Part shown: one piece after another, positions 1 through 11,200 of the stretch
How positions within the stretch are numbered: position 1 is the first letter of the stretch
Layout: each line of letters starts with the position of its first letter
Assembly (NCBI GenBank): GCA_020850695.1
Contig: JADZEF010000110.1
Span: 1-64,000 of the forward strand
Reading direction: 5' to 3'
DNA length: 64,000 bases
Source: Planctomycetaceae bacterium
GTDB taxonomy: Bacteria; Planctomycetota; Planctomycetia; Planctomycetales; Planctomycetaceae
The notes under the pieces: generated by a model
Seen by the model: only the letters and a program-made list of their open reading frames with translations
What the model was told of the DNA's origin: nothing
Databases searched by the model: none
Position numbers and translations under genes: made by a program

Positions 1-678
1 GGGCAGGAAACTCTCGGGAAGCGCGAAGAAGTAACTGAGCGCCGAGACGACGTAGGGGCGCGGCTGAATTCTGCGGTTGGCATAGTCGAAGTAGGCGAGC
101 AGAGCCTGCATCACCTGCAAGGGAGGCGTCTGCCCGGCGGCGTCATTGGGGGGAAGAGGAACGAAGAGGTGCGAGCCGGCCGCGGCATCCTTCAATTCCG
201 CCACTCCCGCGGTTCCGGATGGCAGCGACTGAACGGCAAACGAACGGTCGGCGAGATACGCCAGCCTTCCCAGGAGAGTGAAGCGATTGGCCGCTGCGGC
301 GGCTCGTGCGAGATCGAGCAGGCGGGGCCAGAAGCCAGGTGATTGAGGCGTTCCCGCTCCCTTTTGCACAAGGTCGACGGCTTGCGGTCCGGCGGCGACG
401 ACGAACCGCCGCGCGATGCGAAGCGGGACGCGGTAGGACCCCGGAGACATCTTCTCGACCTGAGGATCAAGGAAAGGGCAGATCTGGTTGATGCCCGCCA
501 TGAGCTCATCGAGCGTCGGTTCAGGAGGCGGAGCCGGCGGCTGTTCCTGGCTCGCGACGGGGCCGTCTTCCGCCCCATTCGACGGCAATGCCACGGGATG
601 GGGCTCCGGGGGCGGCGGGAGCAGCGCGGCCATTTCGTCGAAGACCCGGTGAGGAGCCCTGTAGTCCGTCTCTTTCAT
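1..678 (-). CDS. Hypothetical protein, last visible gene of the large operon (C-terminus outside window)
   Basis: The frame opens with ATG at 678 and stays open for 226 codons to the window edge, so the protein is partial. A GAGG sequence sits about 8 nt before the ATG, and the gene starts 9 nt after the stop of the preceding gene, so it belongs to the same transcript. The first 60 residues are Pro/Glu-rich with a run of prolines and look like a disordered linker. The rest is mixed helix and strand, including a segment near residues 75-100 (RVPLRIARRFVVAAG). There is no signal peptide or membrane segment in the visible part. I do not recognise a family. Its position after a two-TM coiled-coil protein suggests a cytoplasmic partner of the membrane part of the system, which is inference only. 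Confidence 0.7.
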   Translation of the reverse strand, partial: MKETDYRAPHRVFDEMAALLPPPPEPHPVALPSNGAEDGPVASQEQPPAPPPEPTLDELMAGINQICPFLDPQVEKMSPGSYRVPLRIARRFVVAAGPQAVDLVQKGAGTPQSPGFWPRLLDLARAAAAANRFTLLGRLAYLADRSFAVQSLPSGTAGVAELKDAAAGSHLFVPLPPNDAAGQTPPLQVMQALLAYFDYANRRIQPRPYVVSALSYFFALPESFLP

Positions 679-687
679 TACAAATCC

Positions 688-2262
688 TCACGCTTGCGTC
701 TGTTCGTCGACGCCCACATCCTCGTCGCGATGCGGCGCGGATCGTTTTGCGGCCGATCCAAACCCCCGCACGGAATCGCGAAGCTCCGTTCCGACGTACT
801 CTTCAGCGACCTTGAGCAACTCCAGCGAACGCTCCTGGCACAGGTGAATACCGGCGGGGGCGTCCACTTCGCAGACGTCGCGAGATTCCCGCAGCGCCTC
901 GTCAAACGGAGAAACATCCTTGTCCGGGGCGGCGGCCAGCCGGAAGGCGAGTCCCGCAAGCAGCGCCGTCCCCAGGAGAGCCAGCATCCAGTCCGGACCC
1001 GAGAGCCCGAACGGTCTCGCGGTCAGCTCCGTCGCCACGGTCATCATCCGTTGCGATTCGCTCTCGAGGGCGTCAGCCCGAAGCATCAGCGTCCGCACCG
1101 GCTCCGAGTCGGCCTTCAGCACGGCAGCGCTTCCCGCGTCGCGGCTCGCCTGTTTCAGCAGAGCCGCGGCTTCGCTCAACAAGGCCTCGGCTTCGGCCCG
1201 CGGAAACCAGCTGGCCGAATGCGCGGAAACATCCCGTAGCTGAGCGTCGATCGCATCCCCCAGCTGCGCCAGGCCGCGACGCCGCTCGATCAATTCGGCG
1301 AGCGGCGGAACCTCCGCGGTCAGTGCTGTCGATGAGCCGGCCGCCGCTTCCGCCAGTTCCTGGCACCGTCCGACGAGCGGCCGCAGCGAGACCGCATCCG
1401 CTGCCTGCCGGCTCAGGCTTTCGGCCGTCTGACGCGCGGCATCCATGCGGCCGCGGAGCGGAGCCGGATCGTCGTCGTCCTCGAGCTTCGCCGCCTCCGT
1501 CGCGATATCGATGCATTTCGTGAGTAGGTCGTTCATGGCGGCTTGCGGAAACCACGCAGGATCATTTTCCGCGATCGTGGTCTTCAGCGACGCCAGCGAG
1601 GCCGACAGACGCGCGAGTTCCTTGCGGCGGTCGTCGGCCGTTCCGGGCCGCGACGTGCCGCCGCCGAAGAGTTCGAACTGAAGAAGCCGCACCAGCGTCC
1701 GCGCGTCGGCCGCCTGCGTCATTCCCGCTGAGAGGGATTGAAGCCGCATGTCCGCGGCGGCCGTCAGTCCCGGAATCGAGGCGACGGCCTCATTCAATTT
1801 CTGTCGGTTCTGCCCGCCGCCGAGGAGTGGCTGCATCCGCTGCAGAACGAGATCCGCCCGGTCGACCAGGGCGACGCATTCTCTCTTCGGGAACCAGGCG
1901 TCGGGCTGCTCGGCGAGCTTCGCCTTCATTGCACTCACCCCTGTCGCAAGGCGTTGCCAGGCACTCCGCCGTTCGGCGAGCACCGGCGATTCGACGACGG
2001 GCGCCGTGGCGGCAGTGGCCGCGGCCGCAGACATTCGTGCCAGCGCCACGCATTGCCCGACGCGAGACGCCCCCGTCACCACCAACGAGGGGGCGGTGGC
2101 GCGAATCCTGACGAACGCCCACGACACGACCCCGGTGACGAGGAGCGCGCCGAGCACCCACGGCGCCGACGCCAGAACGAGGACGCGGAGCAGCGACGGA
2201 ACGTTCTCTGCCGCGCCCGATTCCTGGATTCTCCCGGAATGGCTCCGGAGCTTGCTGGCCAT
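688..2262 (-). CDS. Two-TM protein with a long helical/coiled-coil core, function unknown
   Basis: This 524-residue protein starts at an ATG with GGAG 7 nt upstream, 27 nt after the stop of the giant propeller gene. A hydrophobic helix at about residues 28-51 and a second one near 420-442 bracket about 370 residues of Ala/Leu/Arg-rich helices with coiled-coil character and regularly placed Trp-Phe-Pro motifs (WFP at four places: AWFPKRE, AWFPQAA, SWFPRAE and similar). These repeats suggest three to four copies of a helical module of about 110 residues lying on one side of the membrane. The C-terminal 80 residues after the second helix are acidic. I do not recognise the family. The topology and location suggest a membrane scaffold working with the giant single-pass protein encoded just before it. 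Confidence 0.8.
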   Translation of the reverse strand: MASKLRSHSGRIQESGAAENVPSLLRVLVLASAPWVLGALLVTGVVSWAFVRIRATAPSLVVTGASRVGQCVALARMSAAAATAATAPVVESPVLAERRSAWQRLATGVSAMKAKLAEQPDAWFPKRECVALVDRADLVLQRMQPLLGGGQNRQKLNEAVASIPGLTAAADMRLQSLSAGMTQAADARTLVRLLQFELFGGGTSRPGTADDRRKELARLSASLASLKTTIAENDPAWFPQAAMNDLLTKCIDIATEAAKLEDDDDPAPLRGRMDAARQTAESLSRQAADAVSLRPLVGRCQELAEAAAGSSTALTAEVPPLAELIERRRGLAQLGDAIDAQLRDVSAHSASWFPRAEAEALLSEAAALLKQASRDAGSAAVLKADSEPVRTLMLRADALESESQRMMTVATELTARPFGLSGPDWMLALLGTALLAGLAFRLAAAPDKDVSPFDEALRESRDVCEVDAPAGIHLCQERSLELLKVAEEYVGTELRDSVRGFGSAAKRSAPHRDEDVGVDEQTQA

Positions 2263-2289
2263 ATCGAGGCTCCAAAGGGCATTCGAACA

Positions 2290-5200
2290 TCAGGGCCTGG
2301 ATCGCGAGCGAATCAGAGCGTGTGGCGTAATGATCCACGGAGAACCGTTCAGCCAGGCCGCGCCGACGATGTCGCCGTAGGGCACGCTCTGAAAGCCATC
2401 CATCCGACGAAGGACGTCCCCCTGCGACCGGACGACGACATCCAGTCCGCGAAGTGACGCCCGCGGGGCAAACGTGACTTGTGTAGCGCCCGCGTCCAAC
2501 ATCAGCACCTGAGATTCCGGCGAAGCCCGTACCCTCTCCCAGCGATCGTCGCGGCGCTCGAACCGGAAGTCGCCGCGGTAAAGGCGCAGGTCGGACCCCG
2601 GCAGAAAGCGGGCTGCGGTGTCCAGCGGAACTCCTTCGCCGGAAGTTCGATCGACCGCCTGCCGGTCCAGCGAAGCAAGTCGGAATCCCTCGGCCGCATC
2701 TCGCCGGGTCAGCCCCGCCGCAGTCGTCAGCCACACTTGTCCGCCGGCGCACTGGAAGTCGTCCGGGGCATCCCAGCTGAAACGGCCCTGATGAAACAGC
2801 GGCCAGTCCGCACCGGCCTCGATTCCGGCCACCTGCAATGCGACTTGGCTGTCCCAGACGTTCCATGTCCACGAGGAATCGCGATGGAGCGTGTTCGCCG
2901 TGGCGCGAAATTCCTCATCGACAGGCTGGGGCGCCCAGGCATTCTGCTTCGGATCGAGGGTGAATACTCCTTCGCCATCGCACAGGATGCAGACGCGCTG
3001 ATCGCGGTCGTGTCGGAAGACCCGGCGACACCCTGCGAGAGAGTCGCCGGCGGTCGACACGTTCCAGAAATGCTCGGTTCGTCCGTCCGGCGAGAGTTCG
3101 ACCACGCCGGCATCTGTTGCGGCGAAGATCCTCGCCCCGTCAAACGTGATGCCACGCACGACGTCGATGGCGAAGCGCCCGTTCTCCAGCGACAGGGGTG
3201 CAAAGTCGACCGTGTCGCCGGAGACACGGCGACCGTTCGCGGCATGCACGAACCGCGGGCCGTCCTCGGCATCGACAATTCCGATGGTCTCCGTGCGGGC
3301 CAGCCAGAGGCCGCCGGGGCCTTCCCAGAGACGCTTCTCCGCCGGTACCCAGGTCCCATTCGCGGTATCGAGTGTCCATGTTTCTCCTTCCTCGTTTCGG
3401 GCCGACGACAGCGCCTCCGTGGATGCCGCCCCGGTCAGATCACCGCGAAACGGCCTACCGTCCGCATGGAATCGGCCCATGCGTTCGATCGATCCGAATC
3501 GCGCGTCGACCGCGTCTCCCGATTGCCGCTGCCATTCAAACGTTGTATTCGCCAGCGAACGACGCACCAGCCCGTCTCGGCTTCCCAGCCAGACGGCGTT
3601 TCCCGAAGGCAGGGCGCAGGCGACATCGTCGAACGCGAATCGGCCGGACGCGGGGAGCACTTCCAGGGCGTCCGCGGCAACTGCATTCAGTGCGACCCGC
3701 AGCCCCTGGCTGTCGCGCGTCCAGCGCCATTGCGGCGTCGAAACGAGAACTCGCTCGGCCGGTGCGTCGGGCAGCGGCTTCCAGTCGCCTGATTCGGCAT
3801 CCCACCGATGGACGGCCCCGCCGTCGTCCGCCGAATCCAGAACGCCCCCCGTCGCACTCAGCAGGCGGAACGCGCCATCGGAATTCCATGCCAACGAACG
3901 CGTCCATCGAAGGCCGGCGGCCTCCCGATCGAACGCAATCGCCCCGGCGGGGGTCTCCAGCCAGAGGCGTTTGTCGTCCGGAAGCACGGCCCGGTAGAGG
4001 TCGTGCAGAAATCGTCCGTCGCTCAGATCCGACGGCAGCCCGCGCCATTGCATCGAACGCCGTTCTCCGGTCGTGAATCGCCACTCCTCGTTCGCATGCA
4101 TTGTCGACGCCAGAGCGGCCGCTTCTTCGGCGGGCACGGGATCGCCGGTGGACCACTCCGCACTCTCCGGATCCTTCACCAGCGGAGACATTGCGGGCGA
4201 CTCTCCGGCGGAAGCGATGAGCAGCCGCTGGCCGAGGCGATCGATCACGAAGTGATCCGACTGTCGGCGCGGACTGGGGACGAGGCCGATCGACTGGCGT
4301 GACGTCGCGTCGATCGAGATGACGCCCGCCGCCGTCGCCAGCAGGGGTCCGCGGTTGTCGTGAAACACGTCGGTGACTTCGTCCACGTCAAACCGGCCGA
4401 CGGTCGGATTCCAGGCGACCGGGAATTGTTTCTGGCCGAGCCGCCGCGCGAGGCGGGGTTCGCCGCCGTCGACGTGCTTCCATTCCCAGTCGGGCGAATC
4501 GAGCAAGGGACGCGTCGACGGCGCGGCAAGCCGTGGATCGGCGGGCGTCGCCATGCCTTTCGCATCGAGCGTGAAAGCGCGATCCATCGTCACGGCATGG
4601 AACGACCCGTCATGAACGAATGCGTTCAAGAAACGCTCGCCGTCATTGAGAGGGAAAGCGGTCGCGGGGGCGATCCAGTCCAGCGAACCCTTGTCGATGT
4701 TCCAGCCTGAGGCCGCCCGTTGCGAAACCGCGATCAGACGGACTCCATCCACGGCAATCTGTTCGGGCCGGTGGAATTCGAAATCGCCGTCCGGATGCAG
4801 CGGAAGTTCGTGCCATTCGCCGGCTGCGGCCGCGATCCGCAGCACCGCCGGCGAATCCGGGTCGGCGCGCGTGCATTTCCAACGCGCCGTCGAGGCCAGC
4901 ACGAGGTGCAGATCGGGAGGGGCGTCCGTGGTGCGCCACCGCCCTTCAAAGAATTCCTGCCAGGGGATGTCCTTTCCTCGCGTGAAGGCCGCCAGCGGCG
5001 CACGCTGCACCGCCAGTTCGTCGCATCCGGGGAGCAGGCCGGAATAGACGAGCCGCGTCCCTTTCCGCGTCCACGTCGTCACTCCCGCGGTCGAGAGCGT
5101 GTGGACGCGGCCGTCGGCGGGAATCGCCGCTCGAGCGGTCTGGAAGTCAAAGCACCCCGCTTCGGGAAGAAATGCCGCATCGTGCCATTCCCCTTCATGC

Positions 5201-8200
5201 GTCTTGATCTGGAGAACGCGCTGGGCGCCCCGGCCCGTCGCCCGCGCCGAGTTCGTCTCCCAGAGCGTGCGGGACGCCGTCCACGGGTCGTCGTCGCCGG
5301 TCACTTCGATCCATTCGTTCGCCTCGAGCCTTAACGCCTTCTGTGTCGTTCCCTTGATCACTCGAACGTGCCAGGCGCCGTTCCACTGCAGGAACTCGCC
5401 ATCTTCGGGCAGCAGCAGGAATGGGCGGTCGTCAAAGCGGACGATTTGCCGGCGGGCCGCGTCGAGCTGGCACAGGCCGCGGGCACACAGCAGCCACGCC
5501 GTGTCGCCCGACTCCATGGCGGCGCGGACCGGCTCGAAATCGAACTTCTTCCCCGCCGTCCATCGGACGACCAGCGGCGACTCGTTCCCGTTTTCCCCAC
5601 GACGCAGTTCCATCGAATCGCCCGCGGTGCGGGTCCAGGTCCAGGCGCCAGCATGCAGGACGGCCCGGGCCGCTTGTTCGCTGTCGGGGAGTTTGTCCCC
5701 GCGGGTCCATTGCCCGGCCTCCCGGTCGAGGCGGCGCCACAGTTCGTCATTGCCGAGAAGCCAGAGATCGCCCGCAGGGGATGTCCAGAGCCGCGAGACG
5801 AGTGGCTTCGAACCCGCGGGGAAGGGATTCGGAAGGCGTACTGCACCATCGAGGCCGGGCGACTTCGTGGAAACTCTCCAAAGTCCGATCGGCGTGTCCA
5901 CCACGATCCGTCCTTCGGCCTCGGCCGTCACCCGCTGAATGCGATCGGTCAGAAGCCCCGTGCGCGGCTGCAGCCCGACCGGCATCCATTCACGGCTTGA
6001 ACCGTCCTCTCCGTCCACGGGCCGGCTGGGGAAGCGGTACTCGAGCGCCGGCCTTCCTTCGTTCCGCCGCAACCGCCATCGACGACCCGCCAGACCGTCT
6101 CTCAGGGCAGCTTCCCAGCCGGAATCGGGCGGCTGGACCTTCGGGTGTTCGGGGTCGGTCAGATCCTGCACGGTGATTGCGGTGAGGCACAGCAAACGGC
6201 CGCCGACCGGGACGAGCCGCTCGACCGGAAGGAGCACAGGGAAGGTCTCGCCGGAAGTGGCGTCATCGAGGACGAAACGTTCGAGCCGCGCGCCCGCCGC
6301 CCCCCAGATCGAGTGGGATGCGGGATCGCCTCCGATCTTCCGGAACTGGTCGTGCAGAAAGCCCCGCTGCGACGGATCGAGCACCCATGGGTCGTCCGTG
6401 CCATCGGCGGGCGTCAGCCGGATCGGTCCGGCACCGTCGCGCTGCACCTGCCATGTGCGCTTGCCGAACGTGACCGCATTGTCCTCGTCGGGCCATGCCT
6501 TCGACGAGGGGCTCAGGACTCCGGCATGCCATTCGAGGACATCCCCCGCGGCACTCTTCCACAACAGCGTCGGCGACGAGTTGCCCGGCAGCCACGCGAA
6601 GTCCTGAACGCCTCCCCGCACCGGAGCGAAACGAATCCGATCGGCGCCTTTCGGCGTCTTCTCCAGCATGCCGACGCCCCAGGCATTGCCGTAGACGACC
6701 GTCTCGCCGGCCACAGTGAGGAGTGGCCCGCGGCCGCCGGGCATCGCTCGATCGAAGGGGGCGGGCTGGTCGATCGCGAGCCGGCCCGCGACGTAAGGCA
6801 TTTCGATCGGAGCCGCGTCGTCAGACGAACTCATCTGGAGCCTCACCGGCGTCTTGCGATCCTTCCGGTCGGCCAGAGCGCGCTCGGCAAGAGTCGCGTT
6901 CCAGAGCGTCTCGTTCGAATCGGTCCAACCGGTGCGGTCCAGCTTGCGGACGCCGGTGACATCGCGATGCAGGATCTGATCTCGTCGCGGAGAACGTGTC
7001 ACGAGCGTTCCCGAGCGCCGCGCAATGGTCGGAGTCTCTGCTGGATCTTTCGAGTACGAGACCTGAAACTCCCGCGTCGTGACCAGGAGCACACCATCGG
7101 AGAGGGCCAGGCTCGTCGGAACGTCGAAATCGAGCGTGCCAGGGTTCGAGAGGGTGACGGGGATCTCGTCGTCCATTCGTGATTTCCACGAAATCGACAC
7201 ACGCCCGGCAGGTTCTCGAACCGTCCATACGGAAGCCGGTGGTGCGAGGCGGGCCAGCCGCCAGGCTCCGTCTACGGTGGGTTCGAGCGACCAGCGCCGG
7301 CCCCCCCGAGAGAAGGCGAGCACCGGCTCCTCGGCGGAGAACTTCGCAAACCGGACTTCGGACGGCTCGTCCGCGGCTGCCATCGGCAGGAGCGCGAGGG
7401 GAAGGCCGGCCACGTCGACCCCGTAAACAGCGACGCCGGCGGCGGTGGCGACAAACGTGTGCCGTCCATCGTGCATCACGCGATACGCATCGTCCCACTT
7501 CAGGCGGACTCGTTCGGCGTCGATCGGGACGTCGACCCCGAGTCCGGCGACGTTCCACGTCAGCCGCCGCTTCCTCGAGGAGTCCGTGACAATCTTCCAG
7601 CCGGCCGACGATTGAAGGCGATCCGGGACGAGCGGGCGGGCCTCTTTCAGTCGCTGCTTTCTCTCTTCCCCTTCCAGGACGGCTCCGGTCGAAGCGACAA
7701 ACAGGGCCTCTCCCGAGTCGAGGACGATGTCCTCTCCGGACTCAAAGACCGACTTGATGGGGAAGGTCTCCGGAAGCGGGATCGGCTTCGTCTCGGCCGC
7801 GTCGTCGGACAATGGAATCAGGAGCTTTTCGCTCTCCCGCACGAACCACGCCCGGTCCCCCGCACGGACGATCCCCGTCGCGTCGGGAGCGTCCTTCTCA
7901 GGCCGCGACGCGACGGTCAGGCGGTGCGTCGTGAGGTCGTAGCGGCACAGGATGCTTCCCGCCAGTTCCAGCCAGGCGGTCGATTTCCCGGCATGGATGC
8001 GAACCGGTTCGACACTCGGCAACGGCCTGGCCGGCTCTGCGGATTCTGCTTTGCCTTTCGAGAATCCCCCGGCCGGATCGATCCGCCATTCGTCATCCCC
8101 GACATTCCACGACGTCGACGACGAAGCCGCCGCTGTCTCCCATTGAGTGTCGACGAGGCGGGCGATGCGTCCAGTGGCGTCGCCGAGATGCAGCTTCGAA

Positions 8201-11200
8201 TCGATGATCCAAAGGCGGTCCGCCACCCACGGCGGCGGAGGGGACCGCTTCCAGACGCGGGTGGCTGGAGAATAACGGGCCGAGTCGCCGCGGCTTCCGA
8301 GCACCGCGAGCGTCGGTCCGTCCCCGACGGCGGCGACGACCTTCTGCGGCGCGGCAGGCCAGGCGACGGGCGTTTCGAACCGCGCCAGCCGCTCGCGCTT
8401 TGGCAGCGAGAGGACGACGATCGCTTCGTCATCTGCGTAGGCCAGCTGCTCGTTGCGAAGGTCGAGAGCCGTGATGTTCTCCGCCAGACGATCGAAGCTC
8501 CAAGGAAGTGTGTCTTCCGTCCGATTTCCGAGCCAGAGTTGCCCCTTGCGATCGAGCAGCACGGGCACGGAACCGTGCAACAGAATCTCGCGGAACGGCG
8601 CGTCGCCGGGAGTGACGTCGATCCAGGCGTGCTTCGACGGGTCGTATTGGAAGAGCCGTCCCTTGTCATCGTGCAGGAAATGCCCGAGGGGGGTCGAGCG
8701 GGCGCCTTGGAGCGTTGCTTCGGCCGGACCGGGCGGAAGCAACATCACCGCCTTCGATTTCGGCGCTTCGGGAACGGCGGCTCCGTCCGCGGCTGGTGCG
8801 TTCGCCCCCCCTTTGGGGAAGAGGAGCGCGTCCGCATTGTTCAGCGTGGCGACGATTCCTGCGGGGGAGGGCCGCCAACCGACGAGTGCACCAGGAACTC
8901 GATGCAGGTTCCATTTCCCTTCGGCTTCTCGCCAGACGCCGAGCCGCGCCGTCCCGTTGATGCTTTCCTCAACCCAGGCTTCATCGGCGTGGACCGCCAG
9001 CTTGAGAAACTGGGAATGCTTCCCAAGGACCTGCCATTGGCGCGCGGCCGGGGAATAGGCCGCAATCTGTCCGTCGTTGTGGACGAAGAAGAACCGGTCC
9101 CCGTCTCCGCCGACGGCGAGCGGCCGCCCCTTCGGCAGGCCCGAGGGCAACTGCCGGCCCACGAGGGTCCGCGGCGGCGCATCGCCGTCCCGGACCGTCA
9201 GCCGGCCGTCGTCCCACAGTCCGGCGACGGCCGTCCCTTCTTTGCCGGCGACGGCGATTGCCACCGCTCCGTTCCACTCGTTCCGCGGGTCGAACTCCAG
9301 CCGGTCGTTCTTCCAGGAAATCCGCGCGACGGTTCCGTCGGCACGCCGCGCCACGAGTTGTCCGCCGGCAGGGATCATCTCGACAGTGCCCTTCGCCGCT
9401 TCCGTCCAGAGGCGCTGCGACGGGTCGTAGGCGGAGGTGACGCGACCGTCCGACACGACCAGCAACGTCCCTTTCCCCTCGACGTCCAGCTCCGCGCTCG
9501 CTGCCAGCGCGGTCAGGTCGAGTTGATCGGGCGGATTCGACCGCCAAAAGCCGTCGGAGCGTCCCGACGAATGAAACCTCGTGAGCGTGCCATCCGCGCT
9601 CGATGCCGCAATCAACTCGTCTCCCGCGAGCGCAATGTCGTTGACGTTGGTCTTCGCGATGAACCATGCAGGCGGAAGCTGCGCCCGCGCTCGGTAGAGC
9701 TTTCCATCCGCCGCGAGAAGCCACCACGTGCCCGGGTCTCCGGGAGTGGCGACCAACCGGTCCAGTTTGTCCGCCTTGGGGCCGACCGCGTTTTCCCACA
9801 CCAGTTGCTCGCGATCGCAGTGGCCCAGCTGACCGGTGCGGAAGGCACACAGAAAACCGGTCGGCGTCTCGACAACGCCGACGAGATCCGCCGGCGTTCC
9901 CGGAGCTCCTGCCGCCGTTCGCCAGACCGCGGCGCGGTCTGCATCCACGCGATACACCTCTCCCGCGGGCGTCGCGATGAACGCCGTCGTCCCATCCGCC
10001 CCGCACCCCGCCGTGAACGACACGATGCGATTCGTTCCATCGAGCGCCAGCGGCTCCCAGGTCGACTGGTTGCCCGCCTGCTTAAGGCGAGCGATGCGGT
10101 CATCGGCCAGCCGTCCCCAGACGGTCTTCCCATTCGAATACAGGCGGGACGCGGGCGTGTCCCCCACAACGGTCTGCCAATCCGACAGAGACTCGTGCAA
10201 CACCGCCGTGCGGCGGGCTGTGGTCAGCACGAGCCCGTCCGGAAGCGGGGCCATGTCCACGACTTTCTGGCCGCGGGGGTCGGAGAGCGGCGACGGACCG
10301 ACGAGGGGTTTCCAAGAGCCCCCCTGGTTCAACCAGGTTGCACTGGAGGAATCGATCGCCGCCACTTCTCCCCCGGTGGAAGTGATGGAAACGACCTTGG
10401 AAACCCCTTCCAGCCGCCCCTTGCCATCCGGCTCGTCGCCATGAGAGTAGAGTGTTCCGCCGGCGGCCAGTGCGTAGGTCCGGTTCAATCCGGTCGCGAA
10501 TTGTGAGATCCCCGTCAGGTCCGTCTCATCTGCTTTACGGACCGGGAACCAGCGGCTCTCCTTCCACGAGTAACGCCACCAGCGGCGATCGGCGCCGCCG
10601 GCGAGGTCGATGTGATCGGCATCCCCCGAGACGAGCAGCGGACGACCGGTCAGCATTGAGGCCGGTGGACCGACCGCGGCCGTCCGCACCGCTTTGGCGT
10701 CCTTGCTTCCGACCGTGAACTGCCAGAGAGAGTTGTCATCGAGGACGGCGACCAGTCGATCGGCGTCGCCGGCGAACGACTTTACGGGCCGGGCGAACTT
10801 TCGCTCGACCGGCGCCGGAGTGACTGGATCGAGGCTGAAGAGCCGCAGGTCGGACGTTCGGAGCCAGAGGAGTCCGGCCGCGGCGACCGCTTGTTCGACG
10901 GGGCCGACCGCTAAAGGCTTCCAGGAGCGGATTCGGTCGTCGTAGACATGAGGAGACTCGCCGCCGACGACAAGCGTCGGTCCGCTGAAGGCGACGGTGT
11001 AAACCGTGGACAACTGCAGGCCTAGGGCGGCGTCACCGACGACAAGCTGTGGCGCCGCGCCGGGCGTTTCGACCAAGTGAACCCGCCCGCCCCGCTCGAT
11101 CCAGAGGGCGCGGTCCGAGGCGACGTCGGCGAACAGGCGGACGAGCCCTTTCACGTTGCCCATTGGGGCCGCGTCGCGCTTCCCATAAGCCAGAAACCAG

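Noticed and set aside
7459-10506. Plus-strand frame of about 1,015 codons inside the giant propeller gene
   Set aside because: It is the antisense shadow of a high-GC coding region: Arg/Pro/Gly-rich, no domain, no ribosome-binding site. The minus-strand frame has clear repeats.
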